Source of the DNA: Mycobacterium sp.
Lineage (GTDB): Bacteria > Actinomycetota > Actinomycetes > Mycobacteriales > Mycobacteriaceae
NCBI RefSeq assembly: GCF_002863225.1
Contig: NZ_PKEK01000065.1
Span: forward strand, 33,517-97,516
Direction: 5' to 3'
Length of the DNA: 64,000 nucleotides
The notes under the pieces are model-generated. The model searched no databases and had not been told where the DNA came from. It worked only from the letters and a program-made list of their open reading frames with translations. The position numbers and the translations under genes are program-made. This document shows positions 35,092 to 44,022 of the stretch, one piece after another (positions within the stretch are counted from its first letter, which is position 1; every line of letters starts with the position of its first letter).

Positions 35092-35130
35092 CCCGTCGAG
35101 TGTGAGTTCGAATCACTCAGGGCACTCCAA
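35092..35130 (+). repeat. degraded copy of the tRNA-Leu 3' half
   Basis: Positions 35092-35114 repeat tRNA positions 34081-34103 with one mismatch in 23 (shared core AGTGTGAGTTCGAATC), followed by a decayed acceptor end AGGGCAC. No matching 5' half was found upstream, so it is a fragment and not a second tRNA. It gives dps the look of a ~1.0-kb cassette between direct repeats. Confidence 0.8.
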
Positions 35131-35169
35131 GACACCCACAGCCGACATCTGAGCCGTTAGGCTCCTGAT

Positions 35170-36495
35170 GTGGTGGCTAAGCGGTGCGCCGCCCAGCAAC
35201 CAGCAGGTTCGCGGCGTACACCCGATTGCGTGGAGGCAGTGCGCGCGCTGCCTCGCGTCCGCAGCCAGGTATACATCGAGCGCGTCGCCCGGCGCCGCCG
35301 GATATTGAACCTCACCGCGGCGATGGCCGTGCTGATCAGCGCCGGTTTCGGCTTCGTCGAGATGTTCGCCTCGCCCACCGTGTGGTGGACCGGTTTCATC
35401 AACATCGTCGGTGCTGCGATCTATGCGTCCGTGCCGCTGCTGCATCGCTTCGGTGAACTGCTTCCGCCGCTGACCTTCATCGGCACCGCCTACCTTTCGA
35501 TCTTCGCGATCTGCTGGTTCGTGGGCACCGGCTCGGGCCTGCAGTTCTACTTCCTGGTCGCGGCCTGTCTGGTCGTCCTGCAACTGGGGGTCGACCGCAT
35601 ATTCCTGGCTTCGCTGCTGGCCGCGATCGCCGCCGGGATGGTGATCACGCTGCAGTTCCTGGTCCCCCGCAACACCGGTGCGCAACCGGCGTGGGCGCTG
35701 TCGATGAGTTTTGTCGTCACCACCATCTCTGCCTGCATCATGGTGGTGACGACGGTCTGGTACGCGGTGCGCGAGATCGTTCGCGCCGAAGCGGCGATGG
35801 AAGTGGAATACGAGCGCTCCGAGGCGCTGCTGGCCAACATCCTGCCGGCCAGCGTCGCCGAGCGGCTAAAAGACCCGGCGCGCAAGATCATTGCCGACAA
35901 GTACGAGGATGCTTCGGTGTTGTTCGCCGACATCGCCGGCTTCACCGAACGCGCCAGCGACATGCCACCCGATCAGTTAATCCTGTTCCTGGACCAGCTT
36001 TACGGCGATTTCGATGCCTTGGTCGACAAACACGGTCTGGAGAAGATCAAGGTCAGCGGCGACTCCTACATGGTGGTGAGCGGCGTGCCGGAGCCGCGAC
36101 CGGACCACGTCGAGGCGTTGGCCGCGTTCGCGCTCGACATGGCCGAAGCGGTTCGCACGCTGAAGGATTCGCGCGGAAATCCGCTTCCGCTCCGAATCGG
36201 GTTGGCCCGCGGACCCGTTGTCGCGGGCGTGGTGGGTTCGCGCCGGTTCTTCTACGACGTCTGGGGCGACGCGGTCAACGTCGCGTCCCGAATGGAATCC
36301 ACCGATTCGATCGGCCGTATACAGGTGCCCGAATCTGTGTACCTGCAACTCAAGGACGACTTCGTGCTGCAGGCCCGCGGCGACATCGAGATCAAGGGCA
36401 AGGGGCGGATGCGCACCTGGTATCTGATCGGCCGCAAGCCGAGTGCCGGTTCGGGCGATGTTCGCGCCGAGGCTCCCCAACGGGTCGGAGCCTGA
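35170..36495 (+). CDS. cya: class III adenylate cyclase, six-TM Rv1625c type
   Basis: Membrane adenylate cyclase making cAMP from ATP as a homodimer. 441 residues (Rv1625c: 443). Six membrane segments (about 45-205) are linked by a helical transducer (EVEYERSEALLANILPASVAERL) to the catalytic domain (about 240-430). Catalytic residues are intact: metal Asp in LFADIAGF and KIKVSGDSYMV, adenine-selecting Lys in EKIKVSGD, and WGDAVNVASRME with Asn and Arg. Each monomer resembles half a mammalian cyclase. Start GTG 35170. cAMP would be sensed by the USP encoded at 12528-12968. Confidence 0.95.
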   Translation: MVAKRCAAQQPAGSRRTPDCVEAVRALPRVRSQVYIERVARRRRILNLTAAMAVLISAGFGFVEMFASPTVWWTGFINIVGAAIYASVPLLHRFGELLPPLTFIGTAYLSIFAICWFVGTGSGLQFYFLVAACLVVLQLGVDRIFLASLLAAIAAGMVITLQFLVPRNTGAQPAWALSMSFVVTTISACIMVVTTVWYAVREIVRAEAAMEVEYERSEALLANILPASVAERLKDPARKIIADKYEDASVLFADIAGFTERASDMPPDQLILFLDQLYGDFDALVDKHGLEKIKVSGDSYMVVSGVPEPRPDHVEALAAFALDMAEAVRTLKDSRGNPLPLRIGLARGPVVAGVVGSRRFFYDVWGDAVNVASRMESTDSIGRIQVPESVYLQLKDDFVLQARGDIEIKGKGRMRTWYLIGRKPSAGSGDVRAEAPQRVGA

Positions 36496-36544
36496 CCCGC
36501 GGCAAAGCTTCCACCTCGATGTCGGTTTGTGAGAATATTCGGGC

Positions 36545-37141
36545 ATGGAAACCATCGCAGCTCCAAAGTTGTTGCCGCACCTGTGGAAGTCGACCCTGCT
36601 GTCCGGCATCCTGTCACTGACACTGGGCATCCTGGTCTATGTTCTGCCCGAGCACTCGATCGTCATTGCTGCTGCGCTGTTCGGCATCTACCTTCTGGTC
36701 ACCGGTGCCGCGCAAGTCTTCTTCGCGTTTGCGCTACACGTCTCAGCGGGTGGACGGGTGCTGTCATTCATCAGCGGCGCGGCTTCGCTGGTATTGGCTG
36801 TGCTGTGTTTCCGGCACTTCGGCCAGGGCTATGCGATTCTGCTGCTTGCGATCTGGATCGGCATCGGTTTCATCTTCCGCGGCTTGGCGACATCGATCGC
36901 CGCCATCAGCGACCCGCACCTGCCCGGCCGCGGCTGGCAGATCTTCCTGGGCCTGGTGAGTCTGCTGGCCGGCGTCGTGATGCTCGGTTCGCCGCTGGAG
37001 ACCATCGAGATCCTGGTACTGGTCGTGGCAATCTGGCTGATCGTCATCGGGGTGTTCGAGATCGTGTCGGCGTTCGGCATCCGCAACGCATCGAGGCGCA
37101 TCGAGAAGGTCCAGGCGGCAGGTTCGGCAAACCCGGTGTGA
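36545..37141 (+). CDS. HdeD/DUF308-family membrane protein
   Basis: 198-residue protein with six hydrophobic segments arranged as repeated pairs (for example SGILSLTLGILVYVLPEHSI and GLVSLLAGVVMLGSPLETIE), the internal-duplication pattern of the HdeD/DUF308 family. Members are linked to acid tolerance in enterobacteria; function in mycobacteria is unknown. Short basic C-terminal tail. It follows the cyclase after 49 bases and could be on the same transcript. Confidence 0.85.
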   Translation: METIAAPKLLPHLWKSTLLSGILSLTLGILVYVLPEHSIVIAAALFGIYLLVTGAAQVFFAFALHVSAGGRVLSFISGAASLVLAVLCFRHFGQGYAILLLAIWIGIGFIFRGLATSIAAISDPHLPGRGWQIFLGLVSLLAGVVMLGSPLETIEILVLVVAIWLIVIGVFEIVSAFGIRNASRRIEKVQAAGSANPV

Positions 37142-37265
37142 CCGGCGGGTGATCCCCGACGACGGTGAATCGGGTTGTGCGCTCGGCCCGAAAAGCACAT
37201 TGCACTAATGGCTGCCGCGTACTGTGGCCACCAGTCGTCCACGTCGCCCGATCAGAGAGCGAACC

Positions 37266-37775
37266 ATGACCGGATCGCCGGACCAGCCGGTTAGGCGGGA
37301 GAACCCAGTAGGGGCGGCGCCCATCGGTCCGCCGTATCCGTACCAGCCCGGCTATCCCCCGCCCGGTTACGCTGCCCCGCAACCGGTTGCGCCGAAGAAC
37401 GGCCTCGGTATCGCCGCGCTGATACTGGCCGTCATCGGGCTCTTGAGTGTCGCGACGGTGTTCGCCCCGATCTTGCTCGGAGCCATCGCGGTGGTCATCG
37501 GCATCGTCGGCCGCGGCCGGGTCAAGCGGGGTACCGCCGACAACGGGGGTGTCGCGGTCGCCGGTATCGTGTTGGGCGCGTTGGCGATCGTCGTGGGTCT
37601 GGCATTCATCGCGATCTGGACGACCGTGTGGAAAGACGTCCGGGGTGGCGACTACATCGACTGCGTGCAGAAGGCCGGCGAAAACCAAGTCGCGCAGCAG
37701 CGGTGCGCCGACCAGTTTCGGCACAGCGTGCAGGACCGGCTGAGCGTGACACTGACTCCCGCATCAGGGCCCTGA
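37266..37775 (+). CDS. DUF4190-type membrane protein
   Basis: 169-residue protein with a Pro/Tyr-rich cytosolic N-terminus (PPYPYQPGYPPPGYAAPQP), two membrane segments (about 50-105) joined by a short loop GRVKRGTADNGGVAVAGI, typical of DUF4190, and a C-terminal soluble region with two cysteines (CVQKAG...RCADQF). ATG at 37266 (MTGSPDQP) is preferred over an upstream GTG at 37224. Function unknown; similar proteins are widespread in mycobacteria. Confidence 0.8.
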   Translation: MTGSPDQPVRRENPVGAAPIGPPYPYQPGYPPPGYAAPQPVAPKNGLGIAALILAVIGLLSVATVFAPILLGAIAVVIGIVGRGRVKRGTADNGGVAVAGIVLGALAIVVGLAFIAIWTTVWKDVRGGDYIDCVQKAGENQVAQQRCADQFRHSVQDRLSVTLTPASGP

Positions 37776-37780
37776 AGTCT

Positions 37781-37798
37781 CTCTGCCTCAGAGCTTTT
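37781..37798 (+). terminator. weak hairpin between convergent DUF4190 and tesB genes
   Basis: CTCTG-CCT-CAGAG followed by CTTTT, just past the DUF4190 stop. The stem is only 5 bp, so this is tentative. Confidence 0.35.
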
Positions 37799-38658
37799 CA
37801 CTTGGCGCCCGGGAAGTATTTCACCAAGCCCTCCTGCACGACGCTGGCCACCGGCTGCCTGGAGCGGTCGAAGAAGTGGCCGGTGCCCAGTCCCCGGGAA
37901 TCAGCCGCAACCGGTGAGGATGTCGAATACAAAACCCAGTCGTTGAAGTCCACCTGACGGTGAAACCAGACCGAATGATTCACCGTCGCGGCGAAGATAC
38001 GGTCATATCCCCAGGACAGCCCGTGCGTCGTGATGATCGAATCCAGCACTGTGGTGTCGGAGGAATACAGCATGGTGGCGGTGTGCAGCACCGGATCGTC
38101 GGGCAGCACGCCGTCGGCCTTGACCCAAACCCGGTTGTAATCAAGCTGATTGCCATGTTCGCGCATCACCCAGGACGGGTCGTTGGTGTAACGCCACTCG
38201 ATGGGTTGGAGCGCGTTGACAAAGAGCGGCACCCGCTCCTCGTAGCCCAGTAACCGCTCCTTGAGTGGAGGCACATCCTCGGGGTCGGTCACGTCGGGCG
38301 GCTCGACGCCGTGCTCGAGGCCGCTGCCACCGGCGAGGTAGGAGATGAACAGCGTCGCCAACAGAATTCCGTTTTGGGTGACGTCGACCCGGCGGTTGGC
38401 GAACCGTCGTTCGTCGCGCAGCCGGACCACCTGGAACTCCATGTCCTTGTCGGTTTCGCCGCCGTTGATGAAATGTGCCGACAGGGCGTTGGGCGGCAGA
38501 TCGCGAATGCGGGTGCGGCTCGCGGCGACGAACGACTGGGCCATCATCAGCCCGCCGAAAGTCCGTGGCGGGTTCTTGCTGGGGTGGGCGCCAACGAATA
38601 CGTCGTCGCTCTTTTCCTGCAGGTCCAGGACCGCCATCAGCTCGTCGAAGTCAGACAC
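37798..38658 (-). CDS. tesB: acyl-CoA thioesterase II
   Basis: Hydrolyses acyl-CoA to free acid and CoA. The 286-residue protein has two hot-dog folds: N-terminal VGAHPSKNPPRTFGGLMMAQSF and C-terminal LDSIITTHGLSWGYDRIFAATVNHSVWFHRQVDFNDW with the catalytic-site Asp/Thr/Gln region of TesB. Position next to pyk matches Rv1618 (tesB1). It is 20 bases downstream of pyk on the same strand, probably one transcript. Confidence 0.93.
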   Translation of the reverse strand: MSDFDELMAVLDLQEKSDDVFVGAHPSKNPPRTFGGLMMAQSFVAASRTRIRDLPPNALSAHFINGGETDKDMEFQVVRLRDERRFANRRVDVTQNGILLATLFISYLAGGSGLEHGVEPPDVTDPEDVPPLKERLLGYEERVPLFVNALQPIEWRYTNDPSWVMREHGNQLDYNRVWVKADGVLPDDPVLHTATMLYSSDTTVLDSIITTHGLSWGYDRIFAATVNHSVWFHRQVDFNDWVLYSTSSPVAADSRGLGTGHFFDRSRQPVASVVQEGLVKYFPGAK

Positions 38659-38678
38659 CGGGCCAGCCTAATGGCCCG

Positions 38679-40097
38679 TCAGACGTCCTCTTCGCCGATG
38701 CGGTGCACGTGAATCAGGTTGGTCGAGCCGACGGTTCCCGGGGGTGCGCCCGCCACGATCACCACCATGTCGCCGCGCTTGTAGCGGCCGAGGGAGAGCA
38801 GCGACTTGTCGACCTGACGGATCATTCCGTCGGTGGTCTGCATGATCGGGACGATGAACGTCTCGGTGCCCCACGTCATCGCCAGCTGGCTGCGCACCTC
38901 GGGCAGCGGGGTGAAGGCCAGCAGCGGCAGGGGTGTGTGCAGGCGCGCCAGCCGCCGGACCGTGTCGCCGGACTGGGTGAACGCGACCAGTGCCTTGGCG
39001 TCGAGACGCTCCCCGATGTCACGGGCGGCGTAACTGATCACCCCGCGTTTCGTCCGCGGCACGTGCGTCAGGGGCGGCGCGGCCGTCGAGTTCTCCTCGA
39101 CCGCGCAGATGATGCGGGCCATCGTCTGGACCGCGGCCAACGGATACTTGCCGACCGAAGTCTCACCGGACAGCATCACCGCGTCGGCGCCGTCGAGAAC
39201 GGCGTTGGCGACATCGGATGCCTCGGCCCGGGTCGGGCGTGAATGCTCGATCATCGATTCGAGCATCTGGGTTGCCACGATGACGGGTTTGGCGTTCTCC
39301 CTTGCCATTTGGATGGCCCGCTTCTGAACCAGCGGCACCTCTTCCAAGGGAAGCTCGACCCCGAGGTCGCCACGGGCGACCATCACCGCGTCGAAGGCCA
39401 GCACGACGGCTTCGAGGTTGTCGATGGCTTCCGGCTTCTCCAGCTTGGCGATGACCGGAACGCGACGGCCGACGCGGTCCATCACCTCGTGGACCAGCTC
39501 GACGTCCGACGGGGATCGCACGAACGACAGCGCCACCATGTCGACGCCGAGGTGCATGGCGAACTCGAGATCGTCGATGTCTTTTTCCGACAACGCCGGC
39601 GCCGACACACTCATCCCGGGCAGGGACATGCCCTTGTTGTTGCTGACTGCGCCGCCCTCGGTGACTCGGCACACCACGTCGTCGCCGTCGATGTGCTCGA
39701 CGATCAAACCGACGTTGCCGTCGTCGACCAGAACCCGGTCGCCGGGCAGGGCGTCCTGCGACAACTCTTTGTAGGTGGTCGACACCCGGTCGTGGTTGCC
39801 CGCGCAGTCCGCGACGGTGATGCGCACGATCTCGCCCTCGGCCCAATACGTCGGCCCGTCGGCGAAGCGGCCGAGTCGGATCTTGGGACCCTGCAGGTCC
39901 GCCAGCACACCGACCGCCCGGCCGGTGGCGTCCGAGGCGGCTCGCACCCGGTCGTAGGACGCCTTGTGGTCGCCGTAGTCGCCGTGGCTGAAGTTCAGTC
40001 TGGCGACATCCATTCCGGCTTCGACCAGCGCCCTTACCGATTCATCGGAGCTGGTGGCCGGACCGAGCGTACAGACGATCTTTCCGCGCCTTGCCAC
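38679..40097 (-). CDS. pyk: pyruvate kinase
   Basis: Final step of glycolysis: phosphoenolpyruvate + ADP to pyruvate + ATP. 472 residues, complete. N-terminal RRGKIVCTLGPATSS, active-site RLNFSHGDYGDH, signature IAKLEKPEAIDNLEAVV (catalytic Lys), metal site MVARGDLGVELP, and C-terminal allosteric domain. Equivalent to Rv1617. Followed closely by tesB; separated from the upstream DUF2752 gene by 61 bases. Confidence 0.97.
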   Translation of the reverse strand: MARRGKIVCTLGPATSSDESVRALVEAGMDVARLNFSHGDYGDHKASYDRVRAASDATGRAVGVLADLQGPKIRLGRFADGPTYWAEGEIVRITVADCAGNHDRVSTTYKELSQDALPGDRVLVDDGNVGLIVEHIDGDDVVCRVTEGGAVSNNKGMSLPGMSVSAPALSEKDIDDLEFAMHLGVDMVALSFVRSPSDVELVHEVMDRVGRRVPVIAKLEKPEAIDNLEAVVLAFDAVMVARGDLGVELPLEEVPLVQKRAIQMARENAKPVIVATQMLESMIEHSRPTRAEASDVANAVLDGADAVMLSGETSVGKYPLAAVQTMARIICAVEENSTAAPPLTHVPRTKRGVISYAARDIGERLDAKALVAFTQSGDTVRRLARLHTPLPLLAFTPLPEVRSQLAMTWGTETFIVPIMQTTDGMIRQVDKSLLSLGRYKRGDMVVIVAGAPPGTVGSTNLIHVHRIGEEDV

Positions 40098-40158
40098 GAC
40101 AATTGAGCATAGTCGCGTCAGCTGATCATCTCGCGTCGGTGCCGCTTCGCGCGGCGTA

Positions 40159-40590
40159 CTAACGGGTGAGCATCGTGGGAACCAACGGGAATCCGGGCAG
40201 GTTGCGGACCACCGTCCACGCCACCAGTGTGACCAGGACCGCCGCGGCCGTCGGGAGTGTCAGCGGCCACCTGCCGCTACGCCGGCGCAGCAGAACCCAG
40301 CCGGCCAGCAGCGGGATCCCGACGAGCAGCATCACGTTGTCGTTGATCGCCGCGACCACATTTCCGTGCAACACGTCGTGAATCATCCGCAGCGTCCCGC
40401 AGCCGGGGCAGTTCCACCCGGTCAGCAGCCGGAACGGACACACCGGGAAAACCGAACCCGGCCGGTGCGGATCGACCAGACCGATGTAAGTGAGCGCACC
40501 AGCAAGCACCACACCGAGTCCCAGCCCGGCGGGTCGATACCAGCGTGCGTTCGGCGGCCGGTCGGCGCCAGGTGCAGCCGGGCTGGACAT
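40159..40590 (-). CDS. DUF2752 membrane protein
   Basis: 143 residues with three membrane segments. It carries the DUF2752 signature CPFRLLTGWNCPGCGTLRMIHDVLHGN, with a CxxC-like NCPGCG that may bind metal or be redox-active. Function unknown. Its ATG shares one base with the lgt stop (TAATG), so it is the last member of the trp-lgt run. Corresponds roughly to Rv1616 in position. Confidence 0.85.
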   Translation of the reverse strand: MSSPAAPGADRPPNARWYRPAGLGLGVVLAGALTYIGLVDPHRPGSVFPVCPFRLLTGWNCPGCGTLRMIHDVLHGNVVAAINDNVMLLVGIPLLAGWVLLRRRSGRWPLTLPTAAAVLVTLVAWTVVRNLPGFPLVPTMLTR

Positions 40591-41858
40591 TATTTTTCGT
40601 CCGCAGTCTTATCGCCGACGTCGGTCTGATCGCCGACCTCGGTGGGCTCGTCGGCGTCGGCCTCGGGTCCCTCAGCGGCAGGCTCGTCGGCGTCGGCTTC
40701 GGGTTCCTCAGCGGCAGGCTCGGCGGACGTGTCGGTCCGCTCCTCGGGGTCCTCGACGCCTACTGCTGCGACGGCCGTGTCCGGGGCCGCCGCCTCGACC
40801 TCGACCTCCGGCGGGTCGACCTCGGCCGCGTCCGCCTCGGCGGCGACCGCTTCAGCCGCGACGGCCGGCGGCGTTTCGGCATCCTCGGCCGCGGTCCCCA
40901 CGGCGACGGCGACCGGTACTGCCGCCGGGAGCTCTGCAGGCGCCGCGTCGGCGGCTGCGTCCACCGAATCCGGCTCCAGCAGTTCGGCCGCCGAGCCGCT
41001 CAGCGTCGCCGGGTCCTCGCGGCCCTTGCGCGCGAGAATCAGATAGACGACCGCGCCGATGAGGACGAAGGTCGACGTGAAGGAGTTGATCCGGATGCCG
41101 GCGATGTGGGTGGCGGTGTCGTCGCGCAGCAGCTCGACCCAGAACCGGCCGATGCAGTAGCCCGCGACGTACGTGGCGAACAACCGGCCATGCCCGAGCG
41201 TGAATCGACGGTCGAGAATGATCAGAACTACGAAAAGTAATAGGTTCCAGATCAATTCGTACAAGAACGTGGGCTGGACGACCATCGCCAGCTGGCCGGT
41301 CGACACCCCGTCGAGCGAATGCACGTCGACGAATCCGGCCGGGTCGCGGCGGTAGAAGATCTCGAGTCCCCACGGCATGGTGGTCTCGCGACCGAACAAC
41401 TCCTGATTGAAGTAGTTGCCCAGACGACCGATCGCCTGCGCGAGAACCAGTCCCGGCGCGATCGCGTCGCCGAAGGCCGGTAGCGGGATGCCGCGCCGGC
41501 GACAGGCGATCCATGCCCCGACCCCGCCCAGCGCAACGGCTCCCCAGATACCCAAGCCGCCGTCCCAGATACGCAGCGCCGCAGCAGGTCCGGCGCCACC
41601 CTCACCGAAATACGTCCGCCAGTCGGTAGCCAGGTGATAGAGCCGGCCCCCGATCAATCCGAACGGAACGGCCCACAACGCGATGTCGTAGATCACGCCG
41701 CGCTCACCACCGCGGGCTTCCCAGCGCCGGTCGCCGATGATCAGCGCGGCAACGATGCCGATGATGATGAACAAGGCGTACGCCCGCAACGGGATCGGCC
41801 CCAGATGCCACACTCCCTGAGGTGGGCTGGGGAAATACGCCAGGACGGTGGTTGTCAC
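40590..41858 (-). CDS. lgt: prolipoprotein diacylglyceryl transferase with long acidic tail
   Basis: Transfers diacylglycerol from phosphatidylglycerol to the lipobox cysteine of prolipoproteins; essential first step of lipoprotein maturation. 422 residues. Seven membrane segments (about 1-275), the Lgt signature GRLGNYFNQELFGRET (near residue 150) and YELIWN are present. The last ~150 residues are an Ala/Glu/Asp/Pro tail ending in near-identical 12-residue repeats (EPEADADEPAAE type), encoded by a 36-bp tandem repeat at about 40640-40720. Start GTG 41858 overlaps the trpA stop (GTGA). The open frame upstream to 42239 lies inside trpA and is not part of Lgt. Confidence 0.95.
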   Translation of the reverse strand: MTTTVLAYFPSPPQGVWHLGPIPLRAYALFIIIGIVAALIIGDRRWEARGGERGVIYDIALWAVPFGLIGGRLYHLATDWRTYFGEGGAGPAAALRIWDGGLGIWGAVALGGVGAWIACRRRGIPLPAFGDAIAPGLVLAQAIGRLGNYFNQELFGRETTMPWGLEIFYRRDPAGFVDVHSLDGVSTGQLAMVVQPTFLYELIWNLLLFVVLIILDRRFTLGHGRLFATYVAGYCIGRFWVELLRDDTATHIAGIRINSFTSTFVLIGAVVYLILARKGREDPATLSGSAAELLEPDSVDAAADAAPAELPAAVPVAVAVGTAAEDAETPPAVAAEAVAAEADAAEVDPPEVEVEAAAPDTAVAAVGVEDPEERTDTSAEPAAEEPEADADEPAAEGPEADADEPTEVGDQTDVGDKTADEK

Positions 41859-42667
41859 GAAGGCGAAACCCCTTGGCGCACACCGGCAGCAAGCTCTTCG
41901 GTGAGAGCGCGCATAGCGGGCAGACCGTCGGCGAGTGCGGACACCAGCGCCGAGCCGACGATGACGCCGTCGGCGTAACCGGCTATCTCGGCGGCTTGTT
42001 CGCGTGAACGCACGCCCAAGCCGACACCGACGGCGATATCGGAGACCTCTTTGACCCTGCTCACCAGTTCCGGTGCGGCGTTGGACACCGCGTCCCGGGC
42101 GCCGGTCACACCCATCGTCGACGCGGCGTAGACGAAACCGCTCGACGCCGCGACGGTGTCCGCCAGACGCTGCGGCGTCGACGACGGCGCCACCAGAAAA
42201 ATACGGTCGAGTTGGTGCTGCGCGGAGGCTGCAAGCCATTCCTCGGCCTCGTCGGGAATGAGGTCCGGGGTGATCAGCCCGTAGCCGCCGGCGGCGGCCA
42301 GATCGCGGGCGAACGCGTGAATCCCGTAGCGCAGCACTGGGTTCCAGTACGTCATCACCACCGCGCGACCCCCGGCCGCGCTGATCGCCTCGACGGCGGC
42401 CAAGGTGTCACGCACCCGCACACCCCCGCGCAACGCGACCTCGGCGGCGTTGGCGATCACCGGGCCGTCCATGCCTGGATCCGAATACGGCACGCCGACT
42501 TCGATGAGGTCGCAACCGGATTCGGTCAGCGCCTTCATCGCCTCGACGGACGCCGCCACATCGGGATAACCGGTCGGCAGATAACCGATCAGCGCCGCCC
42601 GGTTTTCACTGCGGCATGCGCTGAAAACTGCCTGCAGCCGGCTCCTTTCACTCTGCTCGACCGTCAT
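41855..42667 (-). CDS. trpA: tryptophan synthase alpha chain
   Basis: Cleaves indole-3-glycerol phosphate to indole and glyceraldehyde-3-phosphate; indole is channelled to TrpB. 270 residues, (beta/alpha)8 barrel. The catalytic Glu is in CDLIEVGVPYSDPGMDGPVI and the catalytic Asp is in the same stretch. The ATG at 42665-42667 overlaps the trpB stop (ATGA), giving tight coupling with its partner subunit. The longer open frame to 42865 is inside trpB. Confidence 0.97.
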   Translation of the reverse strand: MTVEQSERSRLQAVFSACRSENRAALIGYLPTGYPDVAASVEAMKALTESGCDLIEVGVPYSDPGMDGPVIANAAEVALRGGVRVRDTLAAVEAISAAGGRAVVMTYWNPVLRYGIHAFARDLAAAGGYGLITPDLIPDEAEEWLAASAQHQLDRIFLVAPSSTPQRLADTVAASSGFVYAASTMGVTGARDAVSNAAPELVSRVKEVSDIAVGVGLGVRSREQAAEIAGYADGVIVGSALVSALADGLPAMRALTEELAAGVRQGVSPS

Positions 42668-43974
42668 GATTTGTCCGGACCGGATGCTCCGGTTCCTTCG
42701 TCCAGTAGGCCGAACCACTTCGCGGCGGTCTCGACGTCTTTGTCTCCGCGCCCGGACAGATTGACCACGATGATTGCGTGGGAACCCATTTCGACGCCCA
42801 GCTTGAGGGCGCCGGCGATCGCATGCGCCGACTCGATCGCCGGAATGATGCCCTCGGTCCGGCACAGTAACTTGAACGCGTCCATCGCCTCGGTGTCGGT
42901 GATCGGGCGATACTCGGCTCGTCCGATGTCTTTGAGGTAGGCGTGTTCCGGGCCGACTCCCGGGTAGTCCAGGCCGGCCGAGATCGAGTGCGATTCGATG
43001 GTCTGACCGTCCTCGTCCTGCAACAGGAAAGAGAACGATCCTTGAAACGCGCCGGGCGAACCGCCGGTGAAGGTGGCCGCGTGCCGGCCCGTTTCGACTC
43101 CGTCGCCGGCCGCCTCATAACCCACCAGGCGGACGCCGGGGTCGTCGAGGAAGGCGTGGAAGATGCCGATGGCGTTAGATCCGCCGCCCACACAGGCGGT
43201 GACGGCATCGGGCAATCTTCCTGCCTGATCCTGAATCTGCACGCGCGTTTCGAGTCCGATCACCCGCTGGAAATCGCGGACCATCGTCGGAAAAGGGTGC
43301 GGCCCGGCGGCCGTGCCGAAGCAGTAGTAGGTGTTGTCAGCGTTGGTCACCCAGTCGCGAAAGGCGTCGTTGATGGCGTCCTTGAGCGTTTTCGAGCCCG
43401 ACTCCACCGACACGACCTCGGCTCCCAGCAGCCGCATTCGGGCGACGTTGAGCGCCTGCCGCGCGGTGTCGACGGCACCCATGTAGATGACACAGTCCAG
43501 GCCGAGCAACGCGCAGGCAGTTGCCGTCGCGACGCCGTGCTGGCCGGCACCGGTCTCGGCGATCACGCGCGACTTGCCCATCTGACGAGCCAGCAGCGCC
43601 TGGCCCAGCACATTGTTGATCTTGTGAGACCCGGTGTGATTCAGGTCTTCTCGCTTGAGGAAGATGCGCGCGCCACCGGCGTGCTCGCTGAGCCGGGTGG
43701 CTTCGTACAACGGCGAGGGCCGGCCGGTGTAATGCGTTTGCAGGCGATCGAGTTCGTCGAGGTAGGCCTGGTCGTTACGTACTTTCTCGTAGGCGGCGGT
43801 GACTTCTTCGATCACGGCCATCAGCGCCTCGGCGACGAATCTGCCGCCGTACACCCCGAAATGCCCACGGGTGTCTGGGTCGTGGTGGGTGGGTTCAGTG
43901 ATTGCGGCGCTGGAACGCGGTAGCTCCAGCGGGCGAATGGGGGCACCTCCCGCTTGCGTGGGGATGTCAGCCAT
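42664..43974 (-). CDS. trpB: tryptophan synthase beta chain
   Basis: PLP enzyme condensing indole with serine to tryptophan. 436 residues. PLP Lys in LNHTGSHKINNVLGQA (near residue 120), phosphate loop CVGGGSNAIGIFHAF (near 265) and the N-terminal GHFGVYGGRFVAEALM are diagnostic. It follows trpC by 48 bases and overlaps trpA by four. Confidence 0.98.
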   Translation of the reverse strand: MADIPTQAGGAPIRPLELPRSSAAITEPTHHDPDTRGHFGVYGGRFVAEALMAVIEEVTAAYEKVRNDQAYLDELDRLQTHYTGRPSPLYEATRLSEHAGGARIFLKREDLNHTGSHKINNVLGQALLARQMGKSRVIAETGAGQHGVATATACALLGLDCVIYMGAVDTARQALNVARMRLLGAEVVSVESGSKTLKDAINDAFRDWVTNADNTYYCFGTAAGPHPFPTMVRDFQRVIGLETRVQIQDQAGRLPDAVTACVGGGSNAIGIFHAFLDDPGVRLVGYEAAGDGVETGRHAATFTGGSPGAFQGSFSFLLQDEDGQTIESHSISAGLDYPGVGPEHAYLKDIGRAEYRPITDTEAMDAFKLLCRTEGIIPAIESAHAIAGALKLGVEMGSHAIIVVNLSGRGDKDVETAAKWFGLLDEGTGASGPDKS

Positions 43975-44022
43975 TACCGTTGCTCAACGGGTAAGCGGCG
44001 CATGGGATTCAAGCGCGCCGGG

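Noticed and set aside
34933..35130. A second complete tRNA gene
   Set aside because: Only the 3' half matches; no acceptor 5' strand, D arm or anticodon arm could be placed, and the T stem has a deletion.
42667..42865. Long N-terminal extension of trpA
   Set aside because: It lies inside trpB in another frame; the ATG at 42667 overlapping the trpB stop gives the normal 270-residue TrpA.
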